DNA of 64,000 bases from Sepiola atlantica. Its lineage: Eukaryota; Mollusca; Cephalopoda; Sepiida; Sepiolidae. Below are positions 44,797 through 55,524 of the stretch, in pieces. A model generated the notes under the pieces. That model worked only from the letters and a program-made list of their open reading frames with translations, was not told the origin of the DNA and made no database searches. Positions within the stretch are counted from its first letter, which is position 1; each line of letters starts with the position of its first letter. The stretch is taken from NCBI GenBank assembly GCA_963556195.1, contig OY744537.1:16886774-16950773 (forward strand), in the 5' to 3' direction. A program made the position numbers and the translations under genes.

Positions 44797-44880
44797 TCCT
44801 CTTAACCCGAAGGCCAAACCCCTATTTACTTGCCTCCCCACAAGGGGAGAGTTAGACACAAGACCGGTTTTTAATACGGG
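44797..44880 (-). mobile_element. Possible tail of the U2-headed SINE family
   Basis: The minus strand reads ACCGGTCTTGTGTCTAACTC, then TCCCCTTGTGGGGAGGCAAG, TAAATAGG. It matches 37000..37050 and resembles the end of the 28.4 kb copy; the CCCC-TTGT-GGGG hairpin is intact. Confidence 0.4.
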
Positions 44881-47164
44881 AAAGATTCAGCTCCCAAAAA
44901 GGGGCACTTTGGATTGGGACAAAAATGTAAATTTCCTCAGTCTAGAAGGATTTCTCCTTCACTGACCGAGGGCAAAAAGATGAAGTGCAGTAACAGATAC
45001 TACACTTTGCTCCTAGTCAAAAGGCCATGTCTTTACCATTTCATCAGATGATTATGATCATAGATTGTTTAATTAAGACGGAAACTAAAATTTAATTATT
45101 AACTTTTACGGTTTACTTTTAACACGGTAAAATAACACAAGACATTTTTATGAAATCAACTTGTAAAATGCTAAATAATTTCATACCTTAGGTAAACAAC
45201 CAACACACGTGACCCAAATCTAAACACCTTATGTTTGTCGACGACTATAAATATATTTCTTTACATATCAGATCACTTTCTTTCATTATTTAACAATATA
45301 GAATCCATTACAGGTGTATGTCAATAATGATAATTCAAGAAACAAAAGATATTTGAAGAACGAATTGTTTGCCTTAAAAAAAATAACTAGAACAAAAGTG
45401 TTGCTCCTTGTCTCTGTCTCGAATTAGACTGTTTACCCATATAAAAAAAAAAACCCACAACATTGCATTTCTCTACCATGAAACTCATGTTGATGCTTGT
45501 CCCTTTCACCTGACTACCTGGCACATACCGGATATTCAAGCCTTCAGGCTAATATCAGGTTGGCGTATGGTTCTGTTCAGCACTCTTCCAGGCATTGCCC
45601 CCACTTTCGGGAGGGGGAATTGGTTTATCGTCGTCTAAACTTTAGACGACCATAAACACTGGTCTAAAGCGCTCCGACCTGGTAATACCAACGGGTCCGA
45701 TCAAGACTATTTTTATAACCATCCAAAGTGCACGCTCTTTTGAGTGGTGGTGTGTGTGGGGGCTGAATTCCCTATTATAAACTGACGTCATTAACTTGGC
45801 TGTTGTGGGGAGAAGGTAAAAAGGCCTCCTTTCTGTCCCGAGAGACAATGGATAACCTCTGTACGAGAGGGGGTGGGGGCTGGAGTCGAGTGAAGCATGG
45901 GTTACATAATTACTGACCGCGCCTCTCTTGAACCGATATTGCTTAGCAAGAAGTCCGAAACGACTAGAAACAATGTCGAGATAAGTAAAGAAAAACTGGG
46001 GTTACTTAGAAATTGTCCTTCTACTAAGCTAGTTGCACAAGCAAAACTTGAGTCTAGTCTACCCTACTATTTAATCCATTGTTGGATGGAGGATATATAG
46101 ATTTATACCTTTCCCAAGGATATTAGTGAAAGTGATGCAATAACTCCGACATAACTCGAACCCGCCACGCCTAGCCCACAAATACGTGCAAATGTTTTGT
46201 GTGGTGCTATTTTGAAGTTTTAAATTAAGACAATTAAAAAAAAAAAAAAGAGATAGCCAAAGAAGCAGAACAAACAAATAATAAAACCTATTTGATTTGA
46301 TTGTCAACATATAGACGAAACGACACGTGGAATACTAAGAATGCCTGTACAGTCGGGATGAAATATCCGCGCAGTTTTATGTGAATCTTTCAGGAGAAAA
46401 ACATAGTATTTTAACTTTCAAATAAAAAAAAAAAAAAACTTCCAAAGGATATATATATTTCTTCGGTAAAAATTATGCCGTTTCTTTAATTTAAATTAAA
46501 TTTTTTTTCAGAAGATTGGCGCGCGCATATTAAAAACTAAGATTGATGGGTTAATAAAGTGTTTAACTAAAGAAAACAATTTTTTCCAGAAAATAGTATA
46601 TTTTACTTTTTTTTTTCATATTTGCACCCCGTACCTAGGGTTAGTGTTGCGGTTAATTAAGGGTTTGTTTTCGCTGAAAAATAAAATGTGTTTGATTTTG
46701 TCCTTCATAAGTCCAACACTAACCATACGAGAGAAAGTTAAATTAACTAGTTTTAGAATATTTATTCTAAAACTAATATTAACTAAAATTAATTTCTTTC
46801 AATTTTATTCATTGTTTTTTTTGGGGGGGGGCACGCGCGTAGGGGTTTCTGATTATAGATTTTTACCACTTTTTCACCTTTAAAAACAAAGTTTAATTAA
46901 TTGGTGATTCCCTAAACCGATCCTGATTTTTTAAATTCACTTGACGATTTTTACGTAAACAAATTGTTAATTGTTTTCTTTTTTGTTATTTTAGTTTTTT
47001 CAATAACCGGAAATAAATCAATGAAAACATATGACGAAAAATAACAATCTAAGAATTTAGATTTTTTTCAAAAATCGAACACATAATTTCGAAATTTTGA
47101 TCCAGATTTGGTGACATGAATTACAAAGTTCGAAATAACAAAAAAATACTTAATAAATTATGGC
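44881..47164. other. Mixed non-coding DNA with a GC-richer unclassified segment (~45400..46090)
   Basis: The 45.4-46.1 kb block is less AT-rich, carries several short frames on both strands and resembles an old transposon relic, but matches nothing else in the window. An inverted hairpin GTCGTCTAAACTTTAGACGAC lies at about 45630..45650. Confidence 0.45.
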
Positions 47165-47268
47165 AATTTTACAGTATTTGAACTGAACTATTTTTTTTTT
47201 TTTTAACCCTAAAATAAGTTTTAGGTGTACTTCGGCAGAAATCGGTTTGGTTCAAATTCTGTAGAAGC
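47165..47268. repeat. Palindromic element, family P1, copy 1
   Basis: Arms ACAGTATTTGAACTGAACT and, in reverse, GGTTCAAATTCTGTAGAAG pair around AACCCTAAAATAAGTTTTAGG. Two relatives lie at 49913..50037 and 51766..51865. Confidence 0.7.
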
Positions 47269-49756
47269 CCCCAAAATTTAAAAAAAAAAAAAATGGTCGA
47301 AAAATATTTTTTTAGTGATAAAAAACATAGTAAAATATTTTAAAGCGAATAAAGTATTTTTCATGAATTTAGAATGATTGATTGCACAATATTTTTTCTA
47401 TCGTGTCGTATGTTATTAATTTTCTTTTAAAAAAACATTGTTTTTAAAACGATTTCTTAATTTAAAATATTTATGTTTTTAAATGAGTTCGTATAATATT
47501 TTAAATTAATGATTTAAAAAGAAAACTAGCGATATTTTAAACGAGTTGTTTTATTGTTTAAACTGGCAAATCGTGATGTGGATTTTCCACTATTTTTCAA
47601 ATGTTGCTCAACTAAAGTGATTGTGCACTTTTATTTTCTAATTTACGTAGAGTTTGAATGAGGTGGGACATATATAAACAAACTCAACATATTTAAATTT
47701 GTAAATAATAAAACAGATGCGCCTAAATTCCAGCTGAACTCGGGAATTTAGGATACCTGGCGCAGTGGACCACCTTAATGCCACTGGCTATTACATTGAA
47801 CGCATGTACATAGATTCTTGTTTTTATTCCACACTCATCTGAATTAGAAACAAAACAATGTCAAACTGAATGTAGCTAAAGTTTTATTTTTAATCTGATA
47901 AAAATATTATTCTACAAAATAAAGTGTTTAAATAAAATCGTCATAGACATTTTCTTTACTCCCTTCAAACAAAGATAAATGAACAATTGTGTCGTGATGT
48001 CACAAAATATAACTAAATCGTTACTTTAAAGACTTATATTTTAATTTTATTCATTTAAAACTCGATTATGATAGCTTAAATCTCGAAATAAAAATAAAAT
48101 AAACGAAGGTTGATCGTTTCGTATAATATTAACTAAAGAAGTGTTCATGTGTATAGCCAGTGACGGTCAGGTAGTGGACAAGAAGCCTACTACACTACAT
48201 ATCACAATGATTAGCTTTGCCCGGGACGAGTTTAGATAAACATTAAACCAGACCACCACACGTTGCCAAATTATTTTTTACAATAATAGGTTAGATATTG
48301 TAAATTTTTTATTGCACAATAAGTAAAATAAAAAGCTTTCAGATAGAAACTTTTTTTCAAGAAGAAATATAAAATCAAAGAAGCCGAGTTTTATTTATGA
48401 TAATCGCACGATGCTAAAAGACAGTGAAAACTAGACATAAATTATTTATACATTCGTCAAAATATGGAGTTAAGACGTATTCTTTTACATCTTTTTTTGT
48501 TGTTCAATAAATATACCCAACGATCAGAAACTATACACAAATGAAAATGAATATCTGAACAAAGATAGGAAGATTTATTAAAATAATAATAAACCTAGTT
48601 CTAAGTTCTAGAATCATATTCGCTTCGTGGTTATTGGGTTTACTAACTTAAACTTATGATTATAAATTATTATTGATATCAAAATTACTAAGTCTGGGAG
48701 TATGTTGCTAAATGTGAATTAAATTACTACGTATGCGTCGAAATTCAAAGAAATCGCATTAAAAGAATAATTTAATTACTAAATATTAAATCCATCACAA
48801 TGCATTTCGGTTTCTTCGTAAACAAGTCTTTTAAAAAATCTTTTAATAGTTAAAAAAGAGGAAATGAATTTCTTGAGTCACACATTTGAGCCGAACCCTT
48901 GAGTCACTTCTTTTTTTTTTTACAAGAGAGCGACAATCGAATAATGTTCAATAGTTTGTTTTATTCAATAATCTAAATATTTTTATTATAGTCGTTCTGC
49001 AAGAATTTACGATGCACGAAAAATGAATTGAAACTAGAAAATAACGGGAAATCTTTGATATTAATTTCTCCATATAAAAAAAATAATAAAAAGGTAAGAA
49101 ATTAGTATTTAGTGGAACAAGTTTTTTTAGCTCCCATTGCATTCTTCTTGCACAAAACGAAATATATTTTAAATGTAATTAAAAGATAAAATATAATAAT
49201 GGTAAATCAGCGAAAAACCAACAAATAATCTCTGAATTTCAAAAGAATGGGATAAACATGTCCCAATAGACCCCCCCCCCCATCCCATCCCAAGAAAAAC
49301 AGAAACTGCTACACACACGCACAACTCTATGCAAAAAAAAATAGTAAATATGTCATGGGAATTTATCTGGATCGATTCAGTTTTCTTACAGTTTATTTAC
49401 TGAAAATGATAGTTTCTTGTGAAGAAATTGACCATTGCATGATTATGTGAAAGATTTTAGAACGTATGGCAAGAGTGGGATTTAATGGTCCGTTTCTTAC
49501 TTTACTTAAAAGGACTTCAAGTAACAAGTTTCTTTATGGGTCACTTAGTAGTAGAAAGAGTTTGTCCTTTTTTATTATTATAATGATAAAATATTAGTTT
49601 AGAAATTTAAAAAAAAAACATGCTTTAGAGGAGGGAGGTTAGTTTATTTTAAATTACAAACATTGAAAAATTTTACATTAATAATCGTACTATGTGAACT
49701 TTGTTCATACACCCACCAAAATCAACGGTAATGTCAATGTTGGTATTTTTTGAAAA
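47269..49756. other. No recognisable gene
   Basis: AT-rich DNA with a C run at 49271..49280. I see nothing that I can name. Confidence 0.55.
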
Positions 49757-50167
49757 CTAGCCATACCTACCCGGCGTTGCCCGGGAATCTTAACTCTCAT
49801 CTTACCCCCCTCTCCCAACTATGCCTTTTGTTGTTGTTGTTTTTTACTAGGATTTTGAGATTTCAATTATTACGGTATCGTTTGGTCATTAAATTATTAA
49901 TTAAAACAAATTGGGTGCTTCTACAGAATTTGAACCGACTTTTACCGAATTAAACCTAAAACTCAGATTATGAGTAGTTTAGGGTTAAAAAAAAAAGAAA
50001 AGAAAAAAAAGTTCGGTTCAAATTCTGTAGAAGTACCACAAATTGTCATAAAATTATTAGATATAAATAGCTTCCAAAATAAATTTATAGTAAATAAGTG
50101 TAATTCACGTAGACGCGCGAAATACAGACACACGAGAAGTGGTCATATTATTTTATTAATATAGAGA
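49757..50167 (-). mobile_element. Complete non-autonomous Helitron, 411 bp
   Basis: On the minus strand it begins TCTCTATATTAATAAAATAA at 50167 and ends with hairpin CCCGGGCAACGCCGGG (49785..49770), nine bases and CTAG (49760..49757). The flanking bases are A before TC and T after CTAG, exactly the AT target that Helitrons use, with no target duplication. Inside is a palindrome, GGTGCTTCTACAGAATTTGA and following bases, repeated in reverse at 50011..50037 (family P1). No Rep/helicase frame, so it depends on an autonomous element. Confidence 0.88.
49913..50037. repeat. Palindromic element, family P1, copy 2 (inside the Helitron)
   Basis: About 26 bp of near-perfect inverted arms (GGTGCTTCTACAGAATTTGA, ACCGA; and its reverse) around an AAACCTAAAACTC ... 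GGGTTAAAA centre. Confidence 0.8.
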
Positions 50168-50587
50168 TGAAGAAACCATGAGAGAAAAAATAAAATTTGA
50201 TTAATAATAGATATATATATATACCGAAATTGAAGAAATCTATATTTTCAAAGAATGAAGTATTTATGATGCCAAGAAAACGGAAAGACTTAACAAGATT
50301 GAATTGTAAGAACAACAAACTAAACAATTGAGAACGAAAGATAAATCGATCATCGTGGTTGAGATTCATTTAAATAGATTTTAAGTAAGGTAGGTTTAAA
50401 AAAGATCTCTACAACTCTTTTTAATGTGTAACTAATAATTATGCAAGAGGTTTTTTTTTTTAGATATTTATTTAGATAAACCTAGATTTTTTATTGGGAT
50501 CGATATGTTTGTACGTAAACTTCTACTCATTCATTTAAGTTATATAAATATTTTAGATAAATATTTAGATTTATCAATATCATTAAA
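50168..50587. other. No recognisable feature
   Basis: AT-rich. Confidence 0.6.
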
Positions 50588-50708
50588 TATTTATCAGCTA
50601 TTCAGATAGCTGTATCAAATGTAAATGCGCTATTTAATCTGTATTTATTAAATACAGATTAAATAGCGCATTTACATTTGATACAGTTATCTGAATAGCT
50701 GATAAATA
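50588..50708. repeat. 121-bp near-perfect hairpin
   Basis: Two 59-bp arms (50588..50646 and 50650..50708) are exact reverse complements except for one G/A difference, with a three-base loop ATT. The arm starts TATTTATCAGCTATTCAGAT and ends at the loop with CTGTATTT. It is either a young fold-back insertion or a hairpin RNA precursor. No target duplication is evident. Confidence 0.95.
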
Positions 50709-51534
50709 CTATTTAGAGTTTACTTATCATTGATTGGCGTGTTTTTATCTATAATATATTTTTATGAAGTAGTTGTTATTTTTTATTATATCTCTTTGGC
50801 AATCTCTCGTTTTAAGCAATAATCTGATGAAATATTTTTATTAAAAAATATTACAGAATATTAATATTATACATAATATCAATTATTTTAGAGGAAATTA
50901 GTCGAAAACAATTTATTTTAGTTTTTACCTACTCATGTGTTGCAGATTTTCCTTAAAAATATAAGTTATATTTAATAGAAAATATAAGCCTGTGAAGTTA
51001 CCATAAGGTAATCACATAGTTTCGTGACCCATGTTATCGGAAAGACGATATGCTGTAGCTTACAAATGGTATATTTTAAGATTATGACATGCTGAACGTA
51101 TTGGCGTTAAAATCAATTTAGTATTGTGTATGAAATAGGGGGGGGGGGCACTTTTTAAATTAGTCAACACACTGGCAAAATGCAATTCGGACGTTCCCTC
51201 AGCAAGTTGATCTAAAATGTTGGAATGGAAAATGGTTAAGACGAAGCGAATATTGGTTGTGAGTAAATAAGTATCGCCATGTTAGTTCCATAAGTAAGCA
51301 AGAAGAACATGGCTGACCACTTTACACTCACAACCAATATTTACGGTAACTTCAGACATATATTTTTTGAAATGTTAACGCAAATCCGTCATGAGTAGGT
51401 AAATCAAAATGAAATTAATTTTGACAAATTTTTCAACTGTATTTCCTTTAATGTCGTCAATAGTAACGTTTTAACTATGAATGAATATATTTCAAATATT
51501 TCACGAGATAGACCCCCAAAAATTTCGGTACTTC
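50709..51534. other. No recognisable feature
   Basis: AT-rich with a G run at 51139..51148. Confidence 0.55.
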
Positions 51535-51612
51535 AGATTAAGACTCTAGCTAACTTTGCCCCCCCCCCAACCCCAAAGACGGGGGCAAAGTTAGCTAGGG
51601 TCCTAATCTGGA
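51535..51612. repeat. 31-bp-stem hairpin
   Basis: CAGATTAAGACTCTAGCTAA, CTTTGCCCCC pairs with GGGGGCAAAGTTAGCTAGGG, TCCTAATCTGG. The GGTCCTAATCTG arm is shared with the palindrome at 54414..54498. Confidence 0.85.
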
Positions 51613-51654
51613 GAAGCACAAAAAATTCCCCTGTAGATTCATTCTTTCAGTTTA

Positions 51655-51962
51655 TTCGGTACTTTTTAGGAATAGGTATCCAAGAAAATTTCAGTACTTA
51701 CGTCATCAATTCAAAGTTTCACCGAACACTTCCGAAACTGGCGAACGTTAACAAACTTCACCGAACAATCTACATAATACAAACTGAACTGTTGTTTTTT
51801 TTTTAATTTTGACCCTAAGTTTTAGTTTGCAAAGTCGATTTAGTTCGGTTCGTATTGTGTACACGCCTCGAAACTTGATTCAGCTTTCTCCGTTCGTAGC
51901 CAAAACCGACTACGTCATGTCTGCAAATTTCTGGATACCTATTCCTAAAAAGCACAGTTTAT
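51655..51962. mobile_element. Fold-back element containing family P1, copy 3
   Basis: Outer arms CTTTTTAGGAATAGGTATCC and, in reverse, GGATACCTATTCCTAAAAAG (about 51661..51682 and 51932..51956). Nested inside are P1-like arms ATAATACAAACTGAACTG and TAGTTCGGTTCGTATTGTGT (51766..51865). MITE-like, no coding content. Confidence 0.75.
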
Positions 51963-52222
51963 TCTTCAAACATTACAGCTATTTTTAATTTGATTATGCA
52001 ATATATTTATTTCAACCATATCACTGTATTTATTTATATTGGTATTGTGAATTGTGTGTATACTTCGACGTATAAGAAGATCTCTGTGAGTGAATAAATC
52101 CGACTGTAGATTTTGTCGACGAACATGCAGACAAGCGAGAAAAAAGGAATAAAATATAAAAAAAAAGGAAAATGGTTTGAAATAAACAAAAAAGGTACAT
52201 GTTCTTGTTGACATGTGCTCGT

Positions 52223-52232
52223 GTTTACCTGC
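52223..52232 (-). promoter_or_regulatory. Splice donor of the CACHD1-like first exon
   Basis: On the minus strand ATGCAG|GTAAAC, with the exon ending at 52229 and GT at 52228..52227. It falls after a complete codon (phase 0) and exactly at the end of the conserved TMQ segment; the frame beyond it loses all similarity. Confidence 0.8.
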
Positions 52233-52885
52233 ATTGTGGTAACTCCAATTTCCTCATTGGTGAGTCTTCTCAAGTGCGCAGAGAGGCGCTGCGCCTGGTG
52301 TTCTATGATGATCCCTCCAAATTCCTTCGGGTTGATAGTTTCTTGTTTACTTAAACTATTGTCTCGAAAATAACCATCCTCGTACAGGCTTTTCACCTTC
52401 CTCGGATGTTGCTCATGGAGAGAAAGAGTCCCTTTCTCCGGAACTTTTTTTGTCGGATCTTTATTATCATTATTATCGCGTTGTCCTTCCTCTTCCGATG
52501 ATGAGAGAGGGTTCGTCTGATGGTGTTTTTGTTGTTTGATCTTAGACTTCTGCTGCCGATGCAGCCTCTCTTGTTTACGCTTGATGTTCGGTTTACGGCC
52601 ATCTTCTGAGATGAGGGGGTTGACCGACTGCGGACCCCCGGGACCAAAACCACTTGGGACGGATGATGAGGGTGGCCAGGTGGATGACGACCCCACCGTG
52701 GACCAGGAAACTGATGAGGGCGACGCAGGCGGATGAGATTGTTCCAGGTTTTTCGTTCTCATCCAGTCGATACCATTCGATGAGGAGGAGTTATTGTTGT
52801 CGTTAATGTCGGCGAGGGCGCATAAGAAAATCGCCACAAACGGGAACAGTCCGATTGGAGAGAGATACTTCTTGGGGAACGCCAT
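52229..52885 (-). CDS. CACHD1-like: CACHD1-like protein, first coding exon (partial gene)
   Basis: CACHD1 is a single-pass membrane protein with VWFA and Cache domains, related to voltage-gated calcium-channel alpha2delta subunits. This exon encodes 219 residues. Residues 1-26 form a signal peptide (basic KK, hydrophobic IGLFPFVAIFLCALA). Residues 30-95 are Ser/Pro/Asn-rich, 96-130 very basic and Gln-rich, and 130-160 acidic then basic. Residues 195-219 contain AQRLSAHLRRL-NEEIGVTTMQ, which lines up with the AQ-L---RRL--EE-GV-TMQ segment that I recall from the N-terminus of vertebrate CACHD1. The linker is far longer than the vertebrate one. The ATG has A at -3 and G at +4. The downstream exons (VWFA, Cache, transmembrane) are not in this window. 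The family call rests on a short segment. Confidence 0.72.
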
Positions 52886-53050
52886 ATTGATGTTGATGAG
52901 AGAGACAAGAAGACGGACACACTTGGTCCAAGAAACATTTGGTCAATCAAAACAGGGGGAAAATGGGGCTTAGGAAAATAAAATCCACAACGGCTGGACA
53001 AAATTACAAAATACTCGGTCCATGGTATATTTTTATGCGGTCGTAAATTA
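52886..53050 (-). promoter_or_regulatory. Putative 5' UTR and core promoter of the CACHD1-like gene
   Basis: About 150 bp upstream of the ATG lies ATAAAAATATACC (53042..53028 on the minus strand), a TATA-like element. A short upstream ATG (ATGGACCGAGTATTTTGTAA, about 53023) would encode a 17-residue uORF if transcription starts above it. No transcript evidence is available, so this is inference from position and motif. Confidence 0.35.
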
Positions 53051-53892
53051 ATAATAACGATCGAGCCATTTTTGATTGAAGTAAAATGTTCGATGGATGG
53101 ACTTAGTAACTTTAAGTCGGCGGTGGGCTGTAAAAAAATCTTTTTCTTTTACTTTTAGTAACCTTTGGGGTCAGTCGCATTTATATATACTAAAAACATT
53201 ATTTTTAAATAAGCAATAATCTTGCAAAATAACGAAAAAAAAAAAAGCAAGTCAATGTTAAGAATATAAGTTACATGTCGAGAGATCTTGTATCCAGGGA
53301 ATGTCCACGAAACGCTTTTTTTAGCAATATTTTTTTTTAATATAAATTTTAAAAAATATTAATAGATCGGCTATGATTAATTGTTTATCAATCACCTGGA
53401 AACCAAGGCAACTTTCTAAAGAAAAAAAAATTCAAATAATAAATAAATACCTTCGGTTTCTTTCGCGGTGTAAAAACAATAATATCCCAAACCTACACGA
53501 CCACCATCACAAGTGGCCAGGGAAATAGAGATATCACTAGAGGCGACGATGACGGATCGCCGAACAGCAATTGCGAAAAAAACAAAGGATATGTTTACTG
53601 GAAGTAACAGTATTGTCCGTGGATCTTATACAGATTAGATTTGGTATGAATTGATCGTCAAAGTATCCGAGAGGTTTCGTTGTTGGCAACGACATTTCGA
53701 CGTTGCCGCTTTGTAATATGTTGACTGACCGTCAAGATCGCTGCTGCTGGTTAATTTAAGATCAAGTGAAGCTAGAAAAGTAAAGTACGTTTCGTATTTT
53801 TACTGATTATCTCCCCTTATTTCTTTTTTTTTATTAATTTCATCGTTGTTTGGTGGCGCTGATCAGAATATATTTAAATAGATGTTGTTTTT
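53051..53892. other. Upstream flank, no gene recognised
   Basis: Slightly less AT-rich than the rest. No divergent gene is visible. Confidence 0.55.
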
Positions 53893-54232
53893 TCTCTCGG
53901 CCTTTTGGTCGAGATGAAAGTGTAGTATCTGTTCCGATTGATACTGCACCCCATAGATCGGTATTGTCTTGGCCTTCGGGGCTTGATTTACGCCGGTCTA
54001 TGGGTCTGTCCTTTGCAGTTCTAGGAGGTCCACCCTCCCAGGCTTTGCCTTCTCACTCTTTGAGAAGGGTTAGTTTATTGCTAATCACCTGAGGCGCCCC
54101 TACCGGGGAATACCGATGGGGCTGCCCAGGCATTTTTTGACGGTCATAAGTGCTTTTCCTCTAGAGTGCTGACTTATCAAATCCCACTTTCCGACCTTGT
54201 GTCACATTTTACTTGTGGGAGGTAGATATAAC
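53893..54232 (+). mobile_element. U2 snRNA-headed SINE-like element, copy 3
   Basis: The head CTCGGCC-TTTT-GGTCGAG, GATGAAAG, TGTAGTATCTGTTC matches the start of U2. The body is collinear with the 28.4 kb copy: CCCATAGATCGG pairs with CCGGTCTATGGG; CCTTCTC (54048..54054) with GAGAAGG (54062..54068); GGTTAG (54068..54073) with CTAATC (54081..54086), which share the base at 54068; then CCCC-TACC-GGGG. It ends with CCGACCTTGTGTCACATTTT, ACTTGTGGGAGGTAGATA. No target duplication is recognisable. An overlapping 80-codon frame (53850..54092) is incidental. Confidence 0.85.
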
Positions 54233-54294
54233 CCGACTAGAAGGACGATTCGGCGTGCCGGGAGCTCTGCAAAAGAAAAGAAAAATAAGATAAA

Positions 54295-55409
54295 TTTGTA
54301 GATTAACACCCTCTGCTGAACCACACACACTCAAAGAAATGAGGTTCTACTTTTGAAGATTACGACCCAAACTAAAATCGACTTGGCGTCGGTTAGGGTT
54401 AGCGTTTGGATTAAGGGTACTTATGCAGATTAGGACTCAAGCTAGCCTAATCGATGCCAAATCGATTTTAGCTTTGGTCCTAATCTGCATAAGTACCGGG
54501 TTAGGGTTAACTTGGGTCCTAATCTACATAAGTACCCTACTTTTTTAAGCGATTACGTTTGAACACACTTAAAAACTTGACAGAAAAAAAAACCCAATTA
54601 TTTTAGAATTTAAAATAGGGGACCAGTTTCGCATATATAAATTTGATCCTCCATTTTCTGTCCATCCTAACTTTTTAGGGCATTAACAAAATGTTTTACC
54701 ACTAACCCTAAGTATGAGTGGCAAGGTCATAAAACTAAACGTAATCGCCTAAAATGTAGACTCCCCCCCCCCCTTTAAAAAAACGCACGGGGTTTATTTC
54801 CCATAGCAAAAAAGGGTGCTTCTGCTGTTTCACAATGACATGTTAGGCCTCTCTTTATAAAAATAAATAGCTAAAGAAATGTATAAACTTTGTTATGTAC
54901 TTACGTGGTAGCTGAAAAGAAGACTATTCACCCAAAAATTACGCAAATTCATCCAGTATTTATTAAAAATTAAAAAAAAACGATTTCGATCGGTCGTCGC
55001 CATATTATATCTTCGCCTGATTTTATCATTGAGTTATCCCCCTTGCTGGTGACAAAATGTCCAACGATACGTAAAATCATTGTTTTTTTTTTGTTTTTTG
55101 TTTTTTCTTATAATTTAATAAATATTGGATGAATTTGCGTAATTTTTTCTGTACAATCTTATTTTCAGTTAACACAAGTACATAACAAAGTTTATATATT
55201 TCTTTAAATATTTTAATGTCATTGTGAAATAGCAGAAGCACGAAAAAAAATTGGTTAACTACCCTGTGAGATCATTTTACATTAAACTAATTACTTTTTT
55301 TTGTTGTTTTTTTTTCTTTTTTCCGTGTGTTCACACGTAATTGCCTACAATAAGTAACATCTCATCCGGCGGGGGGGGGGGGGGATAACTAAGGGTGTTA
55401 ATCTACAAT
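54295..55409. mobile_element. Large nested fold-back element
   Basis: Outer arms TTTGTAGATTAACACCCT (54294..54312) and, in reverse, AGGGTGTTAATCTACAA (55393..55409). Nested arms at about 54815..54975 and 55100..55241 pair over more than 100 bp (GTGCTTCTGCTGTTTCACAA, TATAAACTTTGTTATGTACT, ATTACGCAAATTCATCCA). A separate 29-bp-stem palindrome, GGTACTTATGCAGATTAGGA, lies at 54414..54498. Either one large palindromic transposon or serial nested insertions; no transposase. Confidence 0.6.
54414..54498. repeat. 29-bp-stem palindrome within the nested element
   Basis: GGTACTTATGCAGATTAGGA, CTCAAGCTA and the reverse of TAGCTTTGGTCCTAATCTGC, ATAAGTACC pair. A third, direct arm follows (GGTCCTAATCTACATAAGTA, 54513..). 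Confidence 0.85.
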
Positions 55410-55460
55410 AATAATGAAAATTGAATAGTATAAAAAAAAATGTGTCTTTCTTTTAAAAAC

Positions 55461-55472
55461 ACTCTCTCTCTC

Positions 55473-55521
<49 letters not shown>
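55461..55521. repeat. (CT)n microsatellite with C run
   Basis: CTCTCTCTC, eleven C, then about 20 CT units. Confidence 0.95.

Positions 55522-55524
<3 letters not shown>

Noticed and set aside
51966..52228. Continuation of the 283-codon frame past the CACHD1-like exon
   Set aside because: The last 64 codons follow a good GT donor, are Phe/Ile-rich and lose the protein-like composition; they are read-through into the intron.
53850..54092. 80-codon frame over the third U2-headed element
   Set aside because: Its sequence is explained by the structured SINE body; the homologous copies do not keep the frame.
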